From: Burkholderia glumae LMG 2196 = ATCC 33617
GTDB lineage: Bacteria; Pseudomonadota; Gammaproteobacteria; Burkholderiales; Burkholderiaceae
Assembly: GCF_000960995.1 (NCBI RefSeq)
Contig: NZ_CP009434.1
Location: forward strand, 1,922,001 to 1,986,000
Length of the DNA: 64,000 nt
Direction of reading: 5' to 3'
Part shown: positions 46,201 to 62,421 of the stretch, one piece after another
Layout of the letters: every line of letters begins with the position of its first letter
Numbering within the stretch: the first letter of the stretch is position 1
Notes under the pieces: generated by a model
What the model was told of the DNA's origin: nothing
Databases searched by the model: none
What the model saw: only the letters and a program-made list of their open reading frames with translations
Translations under genes and position numbers: made by a program

Positions 46201-48264
46201 CCGCAGGCCGTATTCGCGCTGCATCCAGACGAGCCGGTTCGACAGGCCGTCGTGGCGGTTGCCGACGCCCTTCGGGCGCCCCGTCGAGCCCGAGGTGAAG
46301 ATCACGTAGGCCAGATTCGCGCCGTCGAGCGCCACGCCGGGATTGTCCGCCGGCAGCGCCGAGCCGTCCGACAGATCGAGCGTGTCGAGATCGACCCGCT
46401 CGACGCCCTCGCGCGCCGGCAGGCCGATATCGCGCTGCGCCAGCAGCAGCCCGAGGCCGCTGTCGTCGATCATCGCCGCCAGGCGCTCGGCCGGGTACGA
46501 CGGATCGAGCGGCACGTAGGCCGCCCCCGCCTTCATGATCGCGTACAGCGCGATCACGAGTTCCAGCGAGCGCTCGGCCGACACGCCGACGCGCGACTCC
46601 ACGCCGATGCCGCGGGCGCGCAGCCAATGCGCGAGGCGATTCGCCCGCGCGTTCAGTTCGCCATAGCGCAAGGCCGCATCGCCGAACACCAGCGCTTCGT
46701 CGCCGGGATGCGCCGCCGCATGACGCTCGAATGCCCGGAACACCGGCTCGAGCTCGCCGTAGCAGGTGGGATTGCGGCTCCAGGCGTCCAGCGTCGCGCG
46801 CTCGGCCTCGTCGGCCAGCGCGAGATCGGCGATGCGCGCATGCGCATCGCCCTGCGCGATCGCCTCGACGCAGCGCTGGTAGTGTGCGGCCAGACGCGCG
46901 ATGGTCGCCGGCGCGAACAGTTCGCGCGCGTAGCTGAATTCGAGCGTCAGCGTGCCGTCCGCCTCCTCCTGCGTGTTCAGCATCAGCTCGAACTGCGCCA
47001 TCGTGGCCGGCAGCCGATGCGGTTCGATCGTCAGCCCGGGCAGGCCGTCGAGCACGCGCCAGTCGCGCCGCTGGTGGTTGAACATCACCTGGAACAGCGG
47101 TGCGTGGCTGAGGCTGCGCTCGGGGCGCAGCGCCTCGACCAGCAGGTCGAAGGGCAGATCCTGATGCGCCTGCGCGCCGAGCGTCGCCTCGCGCAGCCGT
47201 TCGAGCAGCGTGTGCGGCGTGTCGCTGCCGTCGAAGCAGGCGCGCATCACCTGCGTATTGACGAAGAAGCCGATCAGCCGCTCGGTCTCCACGCGATGGC
47301 GGTTCGCCACCGGCACGCCGACGCGGATGTCGTCCTGCCCCGTATAGCGATGCAGCAGCGCCTGGAACGCCGCGAGCAGCACCATGAACGGCGTGGCCGA
47401 GCGGCGCTGCGCGCAGGCCCTGACCGCCTGCGCCAGCGAGGCCGGCAAGGCCAGCCGATGACGTGCCGCCGTGTATTCGCCATGGGCATGGCGCGTACCG
47501 TCCATCGGCAGCGCCAGCACCGGATGCGCCTCGCCGAGCGCGGCCTTCCAGTAGCCGAGCTGGCGCTCGCGCTCGCCGGCCTCGAGCCAGTCGCGCTGCC
47601 AAGCCGCGTAATCGGCGTATTGAATCGGCAGCTCGGCCAGCGCCGCCGCTTCGCCGAGCACGCGCGCGCGGTAGAACGCGACCAGTTCCTCCAGCAGCAC
47701 CTGCACCGACCAGCCGTCCGAGACGATGTGATGCATCGAGACGGCCAGCAGCTGGCGGCCCGTGTCCGCCGCCTCGCGATACAGCGCGGCGCGCAGCAGC
47801 GGCCCGGTGCCGAGATCGAAGGGCTCGTCGGCCAGCGCGCGCGCCGCCGCCTCCAGGCCGCCGTGCGCCACCGTCTCGTCGCGCCAGTCGATCGACGCCG
47901 CGGCATCGACCCAGGCCTCGACCTCGCCGGCCTCGTTGGCCGCGAAGCGCGTGCGCAGCGCGTCGTGGCGCGCGACGATCGCCGCGAACGCGTCGCGCAG
48001 CGCCGCCGCGTCGACCTCGCCCGTCAGCCACAGGCCGCCCGAGACGTGATAGGCGCGATTGCCCGGCGACAGTTGCGCCAGCACCCATTGGCGGCGCTGC
48101 GCGTACGAAACCGTCACCGGCCCCGCCTGACGCGCGCGCGGCAGGATCGGGAACTGTGCGGGGCTCACGCCGTCCGCCTGCATCTTTTCCCAGAACAGGC
48201 GCCGCTTGTCGGGCGTCAGCTCGATGAAGCGCGCGGCAATGCGGGTGGCCGTGGTCTTGTCCAT
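40291..48264 (-). CDS. Siderophore NRPS, C-A-T-E-C-A-T, no thioesterase
   Basis: A 2657-residue synthetase starting MDKTTATRIAARFIELTPDK, 8 bases after the upstream NRPS stop. Domains: C (MHHIVSDG near residue 178); A (FTSGSTGRPKG near 658, pocket D-V-W-H-V-S-L-I-D-K, serine-like); carrier (FFDLGGDSIL near 1040); epimerisation domain (HHLAVDTVSW near 1235, RTVGWFTSLYPM); C of D-to-L type (HHALLDG near 1712); A (YTSGSTGRPKG near 2190, pocket D-G-E-D-H-G-T-V-T, two acidic residues suggesting a basic or hydroxyornithine-like substrate); carrier (FFELGGHSLA near 2593). It ends a few residues after the carrier, so release needs a separate enzyme, attack by the last residue, or a gene outside the window. 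The first C-A part is nearly identical to the last C-A part of the upstream NRPS. The frame can be extended upstream to 51408 only by running antisense-phase into that gene, so the ATG at 48264 is used. Confidence 0.92.
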   Translation of the reverse strand: MDKTTATRIAARFIELTPDKRRLFWEKMQADGVSPAQFPILPRARQAGPVTVSYAQRRQWVLAQLSPGNRAYHVSGGLWLTGEVDAAALRDAFAAIVARHDALRTRFAANEAGEVEAWVDAAASIDWRDETVAHGGLEAAARALADEPFDLGTGPLLRAALYREAADTGRQLLAVSMHHIVSDGWSVQVLLEELVAFYRARVLGEAAALAELPIQYADYAAWQRDWLEAGERERQLGYWKAALGEAHPVLALPMDGTRHAHGEYTAARHRLALPASLAQAVRACAQRRSATPFMVLLAAFQALLHRYTGQDDIRVGVPVANRHRVETERLIGFFVNTQVMRACFDGSDTPHTLLERLREATLGAQAHQDLPFDLLVEALRPERSLSHAPLFQVMFNHQRRDWRVLDGLPGLTIEPHRLPATMAQFELMLNTQEEADGTLTLEFSYARELFAPATIARLAAHYQRCVEAIAQGDAHARIADLALADEAERATLDAWSRNPTCYGELEPVFRAFERHAAAHPGDEALVFGDAALRYGELNARANRLAHWLRARGIGVESRVGVSAERSLELVIALYAIMKAGAAYVPLDPSYPAERLAAMIDDSGLGLLLAQRDIGLPAREGVERVDLDTLDLSDGSALPADNPGVALDGANLAYVIFTSGSTGRPKGVGNRHDGLSNRLVWMQREYGLRRGETVLQKTPFSFDVSVWEFFWPLMVGARLAIAAPGAHRDPAELAQTIVAHRVTTLHFVPSMLQAFVASEAQAGACGATLKRIVCSGEALPADLRERVANVLPGVDLFNLYGPTEAAIDVSAWRCVDEAGRAVPIGRPIAATQTWVLDARLNPVPPGVPGELYLGGAGLARGYLGRADLTAERFVPDPFATAPGARLYRTGDLARWRADGVLDYLGRVDHQVKIRGLRIELGEIESALTALAAVREAVVVARDGRLVGYVTGEAGEGLDPGRLRAALAARLPDYMVPWRIVVLAALPLSPNGKVDRRALPAPEPAAAEDAQHEAPREGVEADLAAIWATLLRVPRVSRHDDFFDLGGDSILALQIVARARQAGYRLQARQVFEHATIAELAAAAEPLASADAGAADTAAAEAAALADGAAVPLVPVQAWFLSKPLANRNHWNQSVLLHLDAAPEAGRLEQALRAVVAAHPALRLRFAHDAATGWRQFLAAPQRGQAALVATVTEVPAAGIDAACDTIQGALDIGAGPLLRALLIGVADGSWRLAIAIHHLAVDTVSWRILLDDLQRAYRQLEAGEAVALPAPTLSYPLFARRLHEAARRPEIVASLGYWRALAEIDGRLPAPAANPAAPARAGAGPASVRLDAETTRRLLQPACAAYRTTLADLLLVATGRVLCRFAGRETLRIDVEGHGRDAPIGEADLSRTVGWFTSLYPMALAPTGELGAAIKRVKEARRQAPHGGTSFGMLRHAGDAAQRAALASIGDADVLFNYLGQLDASLGAAGDGHARGGAWRLAAEPGGRPVAAVNAPTHALDIAAQIRDGELLVTFRHPRGDRYDAATLEALAAGLRAELAALLEHCTSGAAGLTPSDVPLAAIDQGRLDALPVAPAELVDLYPLAPMQAGIVFHSLLGAQPGAYVNQLRVDVDGLDAARFEAAWAAAAARHEILRTGFLSFDDMPRQWVKRGVATPLLLADWRDGGPDGLDARLDRFAAEDLARGFDLACPPLWRVALLRTGPARHHVVWTFHHALLDGWSAAQLLAEVLATYGGTPPAGTPPRYRRFIGWLAAQPREPSEAWWREQAARLDGPTLLAAALPVPAAGSAAASHGIVRLVCDAARSARLAAFAKAQRVTPSTLVQAAWLLLLQRYTGQRSVSCGATVAGRPEALPGAEQMLGLFINTIPVIGAPSPSMRVSDWLAAVQRDGVAAREHAHLPLVEIQRHAGIDGGQPLFDTLVVFENYPVDAILADAAPHGLRFSGLRNEDRTSYALTLSVTQGRPSRAAAAGQADLLDIEFAFASERFAQAQVERLAAQLGALLDAFAADPQARLGALDPLPAAERAQLAQWGRGAEAGALPPVHRRIAAQAARRPEAVALVHDGVWLDYGTLEARANRVAQALRAAGVGPDLRVGIAIERSLGMIVAILGVLKAGGAYVPLDPSYPAERLTMMIEDSGIVLALTEAARAADRERMPVATLDIAELLAEAGGYADTAPPDAVEAGHLAYLIYTSGSTGRPKGVGITHDALARHTEVSIAMFGLGETDRVLQFSTFNFDGFVEQVFPTLAAGATLIVRGPELWSTERFAAEVQRERITVADLTTAYWNALAQDFAARPETRAALATLRRVHAGGEAMPADGVRAWRAAGLDGVALANTYGPSEATVTATLFDCGALTASDADVPAQIPLGGPLPGRTLVVLDAQGNLAPLGAAGELGIGGPLLARGYHDRPALTAERFVADPFSALPGARLYRTGDMVRWHEDGTLAYLGRADHQVKIRGFRIELGEIEAVLLEDARVREAAVITRHGPSGLRVLAYVARAAGVQVEGAALRAALAARLPDYMVPAAVVVLDALPLNPNGKIDRAALPEPAGQASDEAGGAAGAPPRGDTEIALAGIWSRVLGVGPVRRSDRFFELGGHSLAAMQVQSSIRASLGVDVALVELMRNPSLEALAEAVEALRVPAAGDASLATELNDLLADL
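45187..48057 (-). repeat. Copy 2 of a 2.87-kb near-identical C-A module segment
   Basis: This segment matches 48516-51386 at a constant offset of 3329 bases with only scattered substitutions (for example around 46840-46930). It covers most of a C domain and a full A domain. The borders are sharp: identity is lost beside the carrier-domain start on one side and at the first C-domain motif on the other. Confidence 0.9.
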
Positions 48265-48272
48265 GAGTGCGT

Positions 48273-56756
<8,484 letters not shown>

Positions 56757-56843
56757 TTCGTCCCTCGTCCTGCCTCTCGCCCTGCTTCTTTACCGCGCCG
56801 CGTCAGGCGCGGCGATCCGGGCCCGACGCGCGCCCGGCCCTCG

Positions 56844-57902
56844 TCATTCCTCGCCGAACTCGTGGCGCTCGCGCGCCTGCGGTCCGTGGCGATGGTCCTG
56901 GCCGCGCCAGGCCGGCGCCGCGCCGTATGGGTCCTGCTGCGCCACGATGCGGTGCTGCTGCCAGTGCCGCGCGCCGGCCTGGTCGGCCGCGGCGGGCCGT
57001 GCCCGCACCACGCCCGGGTGCGGGGGCGCGAAGTCGGCGGCGATCACCACCTCCGCGGCGCCGGCCTGGCCGAACGCGGCGCGGGCCGCCTCCACGTTCT
57101 GCCTCTGGCGCTTGAGGAACGGGCAGCGGTCGTCGGCCGGCTGGTTCGCGTCGTCGAGGAAATACTGCTTCCATTCGAGGTTGCCCGGATCGCCGTAGAA
57201 GCCCAGGTCCGGGTGGGCCGCCACCTCGTCCCAGGTTTCCAGGCGCTTGCGCACCTGGTTGCGCGCCTCGCGGCCGATCACCTTGTTGGTGATGGTGTCG
57301 ACGAACACGCTGCGCGGCTGGAACAGCAGCACCATGCCCGGCCCGAGGTTGCGGCTGTGGCGCGCGCGGAACGACGGGCAGGCGCAGACCACGAAGGTCT
57401 CCACGCCCGCGAACGAGAACTCCCAGTCGCCGTCGGACGGATCGGGCTGCGCGTCGGCCTGCGGATCGGGATCGACGTCGTGCAGGTATTGCAGGATCTG
57501 CCAGAAGTGCTGCTGATAGGCCTCGTGCGAGAGCGGCTCCGGGTCCGGCTCGAAGAACACCGCGATGTTGTTCTTGCGGTACTCGGGCCGCAGCGCCAGT
57601 TCCGCGAAGGTCTGCATGGTGGCGGGCAGCTGCGAGATGTCCTTGCCGTTCACGTAGGCGTAGAACATCTCGCCGCGCTTCTCGGCCATGGTGCCGAAGA
57701 AGCACGGATAGTCGGGATGCATCACCTGCTTGCGCAGCGTCTGGTACGACGCGTCGAGCCAGGCCGGCGGGTTGGCGGCGGCGCCGAGCGCGCGTCCGGC
57801 GATGATGCGGCTCTTCCAGTCGCCCGGATCGAAGCCTTCGCCGCCGGGTGTCGCCATGTCGGATTGCGGCATCACGTTGACCTTGTCCTCGGTTGATCGC
57901 AT
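56844..57902 (-). CDS. YqcI/YcgG-family (DcsA-like) protein, candidate arginine N-hydroxylase for graminine
   Basis: A 352-residue protein of the YqcI/YcgG family: MHPDYPCFFGTMAEKRGEMF is the family's PCFFG-type core and FVVCACPSFRARHSRNLGPG the second conserved block. The heme protein DcsA of this family hydroxylates the guanidine nitrogen of arginine in D-cycloserine synthesis. In gramibactin-type siderophore loci two enzymes, GrbD and GrbE, are needed to make the C-diazeniumdiolate amino acid graminine from arginine; to my recollection one of them (GrbE) is DcsA-like. The ATG at 57902 (MRSTEDKVNV) with GAGGAT upstream is preferred over the longer frame to 57959. It lies between the SznF-like gene and the FAAL-NRPS, as expected for a precursor enzyme of this siderophore. 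Confidence 0.82.
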   Translation of the reverse strand: MRSTEDKVNVMPQSDMATPGGEGFDPGDWKSRIIAGRALGAAANPPAWLDASYQTLRKQVMHPDYPCFFGTMAEKRGEMFYAYVNGKDISQLPATMQTFAELALRPEYRKNNIAVFFEPDPEPLSHEAYQQHFWQILQYLHDVDPDPQADAQPDPSDGDWEFSFAGVETFVVCACPSFRARHSRNLGPGMVLLFQPRSVFVDTITNKVIGREARNQVRKRLETWDEVAAHPDLGFYGDPGNLEWKQYFLDDANQPADDRCPFLKRQRQNVEAARAAFGQAGAAEVVIAADFAPPHPGVVRARPAAADQAGARHWQQHRIVAQQDPYGAAPAWRGQDHRHGPQARERHEFGEE

Positions 57903-57996
57903 TTCATATCCTCGTTCGTCGCCTGCGCGGGCGAGCGTGCCGGGCCGCGCGGAATGCACGGCCCACCATTCAAAGCGGATGCTTGCCGGAGGCGGC

Positions 57997-59433
57997 TCAG
58001 GCGGGCGCGTTCGAGCCGGCCTCGAGTTCGGCGACGAGCGCCTTGACCCAGTCGTCCGGGATGATCGGCTGGTGGTAGGTGCATTCGCCGGAGAGCACCG
58101 TGGAGCCGTGCAGGCGGCCGTCGGGGATCAGCACCTTGTCGCCGACGTCCATCTTCAGCTGCATGCCGACGTTGCCCCAGAACAGCATCTGGCCTTGCTC
58201 GATCGTCACGAGGCGGTGATCGTTGTGGACGTGGGTGGTCGAGCACATCTCGAAGGGCTCGACGAAGGTCTCGCGGTCGATGCCGGGACACTCGGCCTCG
58301 ATGCGGTCGCTGATGCGATGCGCGAAGCGCACGTAATGGCGGATCGACGACAGCCACAGCAGCTGCTCGCCCAGATCCCAGCGGCCGCGCTCGCAGAGGC
58401 GCTCGTGCGCGGCCGCGCCCTGCACGGCCTGCGCGTAGGCGGGCTGGCCGAAGCGCTCGGCGATCGTCCGCAGGGCCTGCTCGAAGCGCTCGGCCAGCGC
58501 GGCGACGCGGCGCTCAACCTCGCCGGGCCGGCGGCCGGCCGGCGCGAGATGGGCGCAGGCACGCTCGAGCGCGGCGCCGAACGCGAGCCATTCGGCTTCG
58601 GCCGCGAACGCGGCGCCGGCGAACGCGAAGGCGCGATCGGGACGGCGGCCGAGCGCGTAGAGCAGGTTGCACTTCGCGGTGCTGGTGGGCAGATAGAACT
58701 GCCAGTAGGCGTGCTGCCGGCCCGTCACGCCGACCGAGGCGGCGACCTTCTCGAGCAGCGCGTCGTCGGGCAGGTCGCCGTGCAGCGCCGGACGCAGCGC
58801 CTCGGGCAGCATGTCGAGCAAGCCGCTGGCCGTGGCGCGCGCGAGCGCGCGGCGCTTGGAGGGTGCCTGCGCCCAGCGCTGCACCATGATGAAACGCAGC
58901 CCTTCCTGCAGGTAGTCGTTGCGCATCAGGCGCGCGAAGGTCTCGCTCCAGAACGCCGTCTCGTCGTCGACGATGCGCCTCAGGCGCGCCGCCGCGGCGC
59001 GCGGCTCGGCCTCGAGGGTCTGCTCGCGCGCCAGGTACTCGAACGCATAGGCTTCGAGGAACGGCACGATCTGCGCGCCCAACACCTGCACGTCGTCGCC
59101 GTAGAAGCCGCTGAAGTGCTGCCATTCGTCGGCGCTCGCGCTGCGCGGCAGGCGCGCGATGGCCAGCTCGTAGATCGACAGCAGCGTGCGGCCCGAGGCC
59201 AGCGCCGGCAGGCGGCTCACGTTGTGCATGCGCACCGGCTTCCGGAACTTCAGGAACTCGAAATCCTCGGGGCGCAGCGGCCGGCGGTGGAAATCGTCGT
59301 CGAGCAGCAGTTCGCTGACCTGGGCGCTGCGAAACGCGTGCGCGGCGGAAAACTGCTTGATCAGCTCGACATGGCGTTCGCTTTGTCCGACGAACGGCGA
59401 GAAGTCAAATAGCAAAGGCATGGCTTGCGTCAT
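57997..59433 (-). CDS. Helical-cupin protein resembling SznF, candidate N-N bond-forming enzyme for graminine
   Basis: A 478-residue protein. About 370 helical residues (MTQAMPLLFDFSPF onward, with AYWQFYLPTSTAKCNLLYAL around residue 240) are followed by a C-terminal cupin. The cupin carries STTHVHNDH (H401, H403) and GRLHGST (H442), three histidines spaced almost as in the N-nitrosating cupin of SznF (streptozotocin pathway), which also has a helical heme-oxygenase-like domain in front. I could not pick out the second diiron ligand set by eye. SznF-like enzymes build N-N bonds from hydroxylated arginine. Together with the DcsA-like neighbour this points to C-diazeniumdiolate (graminine) formation, probably the GrbD role. 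It is the first gene of the siderophore synthesis operon; the start at 59433 has GAGGAA upstream. Confidence 0.8.
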   Translation of the reverse strand: MTQAMPLLFDFSPFVGQSERHVELIKQFSAAHAFRSAQVSELLLDDDFHRRPLRPEDFEFLKFRKPVRMHNVSRLPALASGRTLLSIYELAIARLPRSASADEWQHFSGFYGDDVQVLGAQIVPFLEAYAFEYLAREQTLEAEPRAAAARLRRIVDDETAFWSETFARLMRNDYLQEGLRFIMVQRWAQAPSKRRALARATASGLLDMLPEALRPALHGDLPDDALLEKVAASVGVTGRQHAYWQFYLPTSTAKCNLLYALGRRPDRAFAFAGAAFAAEAEWLAFGAALERACAHLAPAGRRPGEVERRVAALAERFEQALRTIAERFGQPAYAQAVQGAAAHERLCERGRWDLGEQLLWLSSIRHYVRFAHRISDRIEAECPGIDRETFVEPFEMCSTTHVHNDHRLVTIEQGQMLFWGNVGMQLKMDVGDKVLIPDGRLHGSTVLSGECTYHQPIIPDDWVKALVAELEAGSNAPA

Positions 59434-59455
59434 GGCGAAGGTTCCTCGGGAGAAA

Positions 59456-59689
59456 TCAGGAGAGCGCGCGCAGCGGCCGCGGAGCCGGCGAGCGCGGGAA
59501 AAGGCGGCCGCAGCGGCCCCGGCGGCCGGACGCGCCGGCTACCGGGGCCGCGCGCGGGCATGCACGGCATCGGGCGCGGCGCAGCGAGCGGCGGGCCGGC
59601 CGGCCCGCCCCGGAGGGCCGGCGCGGCATGGCAGGCCGAACCGCTCGGGCGGCGTTCGACCTCGTCAGGCACAGGTCAGCGAGATTCAT
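59456..59689 (-). CDS. Possible short ORF in the long leader of the siderophore operon
   Basis: A 77-codon frame starting MNLADLCLTRSNAARAV is preceded by a strong GGAGGGAACG ribosome-binding site. After about 20 residues it becomes arginine/proline-rich low-complexity sequence, typical of non-coding GC-rich DNA. It lies between the Fur box at 59810 and the first structural gene, so it could be a leader peptide or simply spurious. Confidence 0.25.
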   Translation of the reverse strand: MNLADLCLTRSNAARAVRPAMPRRPSGAGRPARRSLRRARCRACPRAAPVAGASGRRGRCGRLFPRSPAPRPLRALS

Positions 59690-59809
59690 CGTTCCCTCCA
59701 TCGCCCGTCGGTGGCATGCCCAGGCAGCCGGGCATCGCCATGCGGGTCAGTGGCACGACCCGGCTTCGGCCCGAAGCGTGTCGTGTCCGGTTCGTTATGG
59801 ACTAGCAAT

Positions 59810-59828
59810 GCAAATTGGAATGATTCGC
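59810..59828 (-). promoter_or_regulatory. Putative Fur box upstream of the siderophore synthesis operon
   Basis: GCAAATTGGAATGATTCGC resembles the Fur consensus and the clearer site at 62388-62406 (13 of 19 positions shared). It lies in an AT-rich patch (59801-59855) about 375 bases upstream of the SznF-like gene, leaving a long leader. A defined -35/-10 pair is not obvious. Confidence 0.6.
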
Positions 59829-59921
59829 ATTCTATATTTAAGTTTCACGACCACCAGGTGACCGCCGCTGTCACATGCGCCCCTGCTGCCGGCACATGCT
59901 CCCGGCCAAGCCGGGCCAAGC

Positions 59922-59976
59922 GGCCCGGACCCGCGGAAGGTCCGGGCCTGCGAGGCGGCGGGACCGGCCCGCCGCC
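59922..59976 (-). terminator. Two tandem stem-loops downstream of the TonB receptor gene
   Basis: Perfect stems at 59954-59962/59968-59976 (9 bp, 5-base loop) and 59922-59931/59939-59948 (10 bp, 7-base loop) lie just past the receptor stop at 60005. No T-run follows, but two strong hairpins in series probably separate the receptor transcript from the synthesis operon. Confidence 0.6.
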
Positions 59977-60004
59977 CCTGCCTCGATGCATCGATCGCGC
60001 CGGA

Positions 60005-62179
60005 TCAGAAGTCGGACCGCACCGTCAGCATCACGTTGCGGCGGTCGCCGAACACGCTGTAGAAGCTGCCGGGCGGACGCAGGTAGTAGCCGCGGTTGAA
60101 GATGTTGTTCAGCGAGACGCCGGCCTCGACGTGCCGGTTGAAGCGGTACGAGACCTCGGCGTTGAAGATCGCGTAGCCGCCCTGCACCACGCCGCGCGTG
60201 ATCTGCGTCTGGGCCAGCATGCCGCCGCCGATCGACAGGCCGCGCAGTTGGCCGCGCGAGAACGCGTACTTGGTCCACAGCTTGAACAGGTGCTTCGGAT
60301 CGCTGCCGTCGGTCAGGTTCACCGTGGTGTTGTCATACGCGGCGTTCAGGTAGGTGTAGCCGGCGTAGACGTTCCAGTCCTCGGTCGGCTGCCCGGTCAC
60401 CTCGAACTCGAAGCCCTGGTCGCGCACCTTGCCGGCCGGGACCGAGAAGCCCGGATTGTTCGGGTCCGCCACCGCGCGGTCGTTGTCGTTGATGCGGAAC
60501 AGCGCCGCGGTGGTGTTCAGGCGTCCGCCGAGGAAGCTGTTCTTCACGCCGATCTCATACTGCTCGCCGGTACGCGGCGGCACCACCCCGCCGCCCGCCT
60601 GGTTCGCCACCTGCGCGGCGAGGAACCGCGAATAGCTGGCATAGGCCGTGGTCGACTTCGTGATGTCCCAGACCAGCCCGACCGACGGCAGGAAGCGGTG
60701 GTTCAGGTTCACGTTGGTCTTCCAGTCGGCCAGCGCCGGCAGCGTCGCCTGGGTGCGCTGCTCGTAGAAGGCCTCGCGCCCGCCCAGCACCAGCGTGAGC
60801 GGATCGAGCAGCTTGACACGCGCCTGCGCGTAGAAGCCGTACTGCACGAGCCGCGTGTTGGTGCCGAACTTGAACGGCACGTTGACCTTGCCGATCAGGT
60901 TCGGATCGTAGAGGCTGAACGAGCCGAGCGGGCCGGGGCCGACCAGCGCCTGGCTGCCGCTCAGCGCCGTTTCCGACATCAGCGAGTAGTTCGCGCCGAC
61001 CGTCAGCGTATGGGTACGGCCGAACGCCTCGATCGGGCCGGTCACGTTGGTGTCGGCGCCGAACCAGTCGTAGGTGTTCTGCTGGCGGCGCTGCGTGTAC
61101 CTGGCGACCCCCGGGGCGAGCGCGCCCGGGCCCGGATCGGCCTCGTCCGAGCTGACGTACTCGTGGCGGTAGAACAGCGTCGTCTGCGACTTCCAGCCGT
61201 TCGAGAAACGGTGCACCAGGTTGCCGTTCACTTCCTGCAGCGAGTTGTAGCCGTAGTTCCAGTCCGGCGAGAAATTCTGCGAGTACGAACTGTTCACGCG
61301 CGCGTAAGGCGCCGCCGCCGTCGGCCTCGCGAACAGGCCGGGCGCGCCGTAGTCGTAGCCCTGGTTGGTGTTGACCTGATAGCCGGCCGACAGCGACAGC
61401 GTGGTGCGCGGCGTGATATCCCAATCGATCGCGCCATAGGCCGTCACTTCCTTCTTGCGCGCGCGGTCGATCGACTGGTGCTGGTCGCTGCCGATCAGCA
61501 CGGCGCGGCCGCGCACCGTGCCGTCCTTGTTCAGCGCGCCCGTCACGTCCACCATCTGGCGCACGCCGCCGAACGAGCTGACCTGGGTTTCGGTGCCGAG
61601 ATGAAATTCCTTCTGCGCACGCTTGCGCACCAGGTTCACGGTGCCGCCCGGCTCGCCGTTGCCGTCGAACACCGCGTTCGGGCCGCGCACCAGCTCGACG
61701 CGGTCGTAGATGCCGAGGTCGAACTGCTGCAGGTATTCGAGGCCGCTCACGATCGACACGCCGTCGAACTCGATGCCCAGCTGGGTGCCGCGCGAGTGGA
61801 AGTACGCGGTGCCGTCGCCGTATTCGATCGCGCTCACGCCGGTCATGAAGCGCAGCGCGTCCTGGATCGTCGTCATGTTCTGGTCGTCCATGCGCTCGCG
61901 CGTGAGCACCGACACCGAAGCGGGAATCTCCTTGACGGCCATCGGCGTGCGTCCGCCGATGGTGGCGTGGCGCGTGGTGTACGAGCCGCTGTCCTCGGTG
62001 GTCGCGTCCGCCTCGGACGTGACGTTGACGGTCGGCAGCGCGGTGACCGCCTGCTGCGCGTGGGCCGCGCCCGCCCAGGCCGCGCACAGTGCCAGCGCGA
62101 TCGGCGTGAGCCGCACCGCGCCCGCCGGTCGATACGAAACGCGCTTACCGCGTCGCCACAAGTCCATCGAGATACCCAT
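60005..62179 (-). CDS. TonB-dependent ferric-siderophore receptor
   Basis: A 724-residue outer-membrane receptor. The signal peptide is visible (RLTPIALALCAAWAGAAHAQ, cleavage after AHA), followed by a TonB-box-like region and the plug domain (MAVKEIPASVSVLTRERMDD, then RVELVRGPNAVFDGNGEPGG). A long beta-barrel ends in the expected aromatic residue (MLTVRSDF). There is no N-terminal extension for sigma-factor signalling. The ATG at 62179 is chosen because the longer frame to 62314 adds sequence without signal-peptide character. Expression is controlled by the Fur-box promoter at 62380-62408. Its position between the permease and the synthesis genes makes it the likely receptor for the locus's own siderophore. 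Confidence 0.93.
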   Translation of the reverse strand: MGISMDLWRRGKRVSYRPAGAVRLTPIALALCAAWAGAAHAQQAVTALPTVNVTSEADATTEDSGSYTTRHATIGGRTPMAVKEIPASVSVLTRERMDDQNMTTIQDALRFMTGVSAIEYGDGTAYFHSRGTQLGIEFDGVSIVSGLEYLQQFDLGIYDRVELVRGPNAVFDGNGEPGGTVNLVRKRAQKEFHLGTETQVSSFGGVRQMVDVTGALNKDGTVRGRAVLIGSDQHQSIDRARKKEVTAYGAIDWDITPRTTLSLSAGYQVNTNQGYDYGAPGLFARPTAAAPYARVNSSYSQNFSPDWNYGYNSLQEVNGNLVHRFSNGWKSQTTLFYRHEYVSSDEADPGPGALAPGVARYTQRRQQNTYDWFGADTNVTGPIEAFGRTHTLTVGANYSLMSETALSGSQALVGPGPLGSFSLYDPNLIGKVNVPFKFGTNTRLVQYGFYAQARVKLLDPLTLVLGGREAFYEQRTQATLPALADWKTNVNLNHRFLPSVGLVWDITKSTTAYASYSRFLAAQVANQAGGGVVPPRTGEQYEIGVKNSFLGGRLNTTAALFRINDNDRAVADPNNPGFSVPAGKVRDQGFEFEVTGQPTEDWNVYAGYTYLNAAYDNTTVNLTDGSDPKHLFKLWTKYAFSRGQLRGLSIGGGMLAQTQITRGVVQGGYAIFNAEVSYRFNRHVEAGVSLNNIFNRGYYLRPPGSFYSVFGDRRNVMLTVRSDF

Positions 62180-62379
62180 TTTCTTCGTTGCGCTCCGTGT
62201 GTGGTCTTTCGCCGTGTGGTCTTTCGGCCGCCGCAGCCGGATCGACAGCTTCCGGCGGTCGCTTGTAAGAGTGAGAATCACCGCCGGGGCTCGGCGCGTG
62301 CTCGAGACCGGCACGGCGAGCGATCGGCGATCGCATTTGGCCGGCCTTGATGCACCCCCTGGCCAAACTGCGAGTGGGA

Positions 62380-62408
62380 ATATTACCGATAACGATTCTC
62401 ATTTGCAA
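62380..62408 (-). promoter_or_regulatory. Fur-regulated promoter of the TonB receptor gene
   Basis: On the minus strand TTGCAA (62408-62403) and TAATAT (62385-62380) are spaced by 17 bases. The interval and part of the -35 are covered by GATAACGATTCTCATTTGC (62388-62406, plus-strand reading), which matches the 19-bp Fur consensus at about 14 positions. Iron-bound Fur would block the polymerase directly. The leader to the receptor start is about 200 bases. Confidence 0.85.
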
Positions 62409-62421
62409 TTTATTTACGAGA

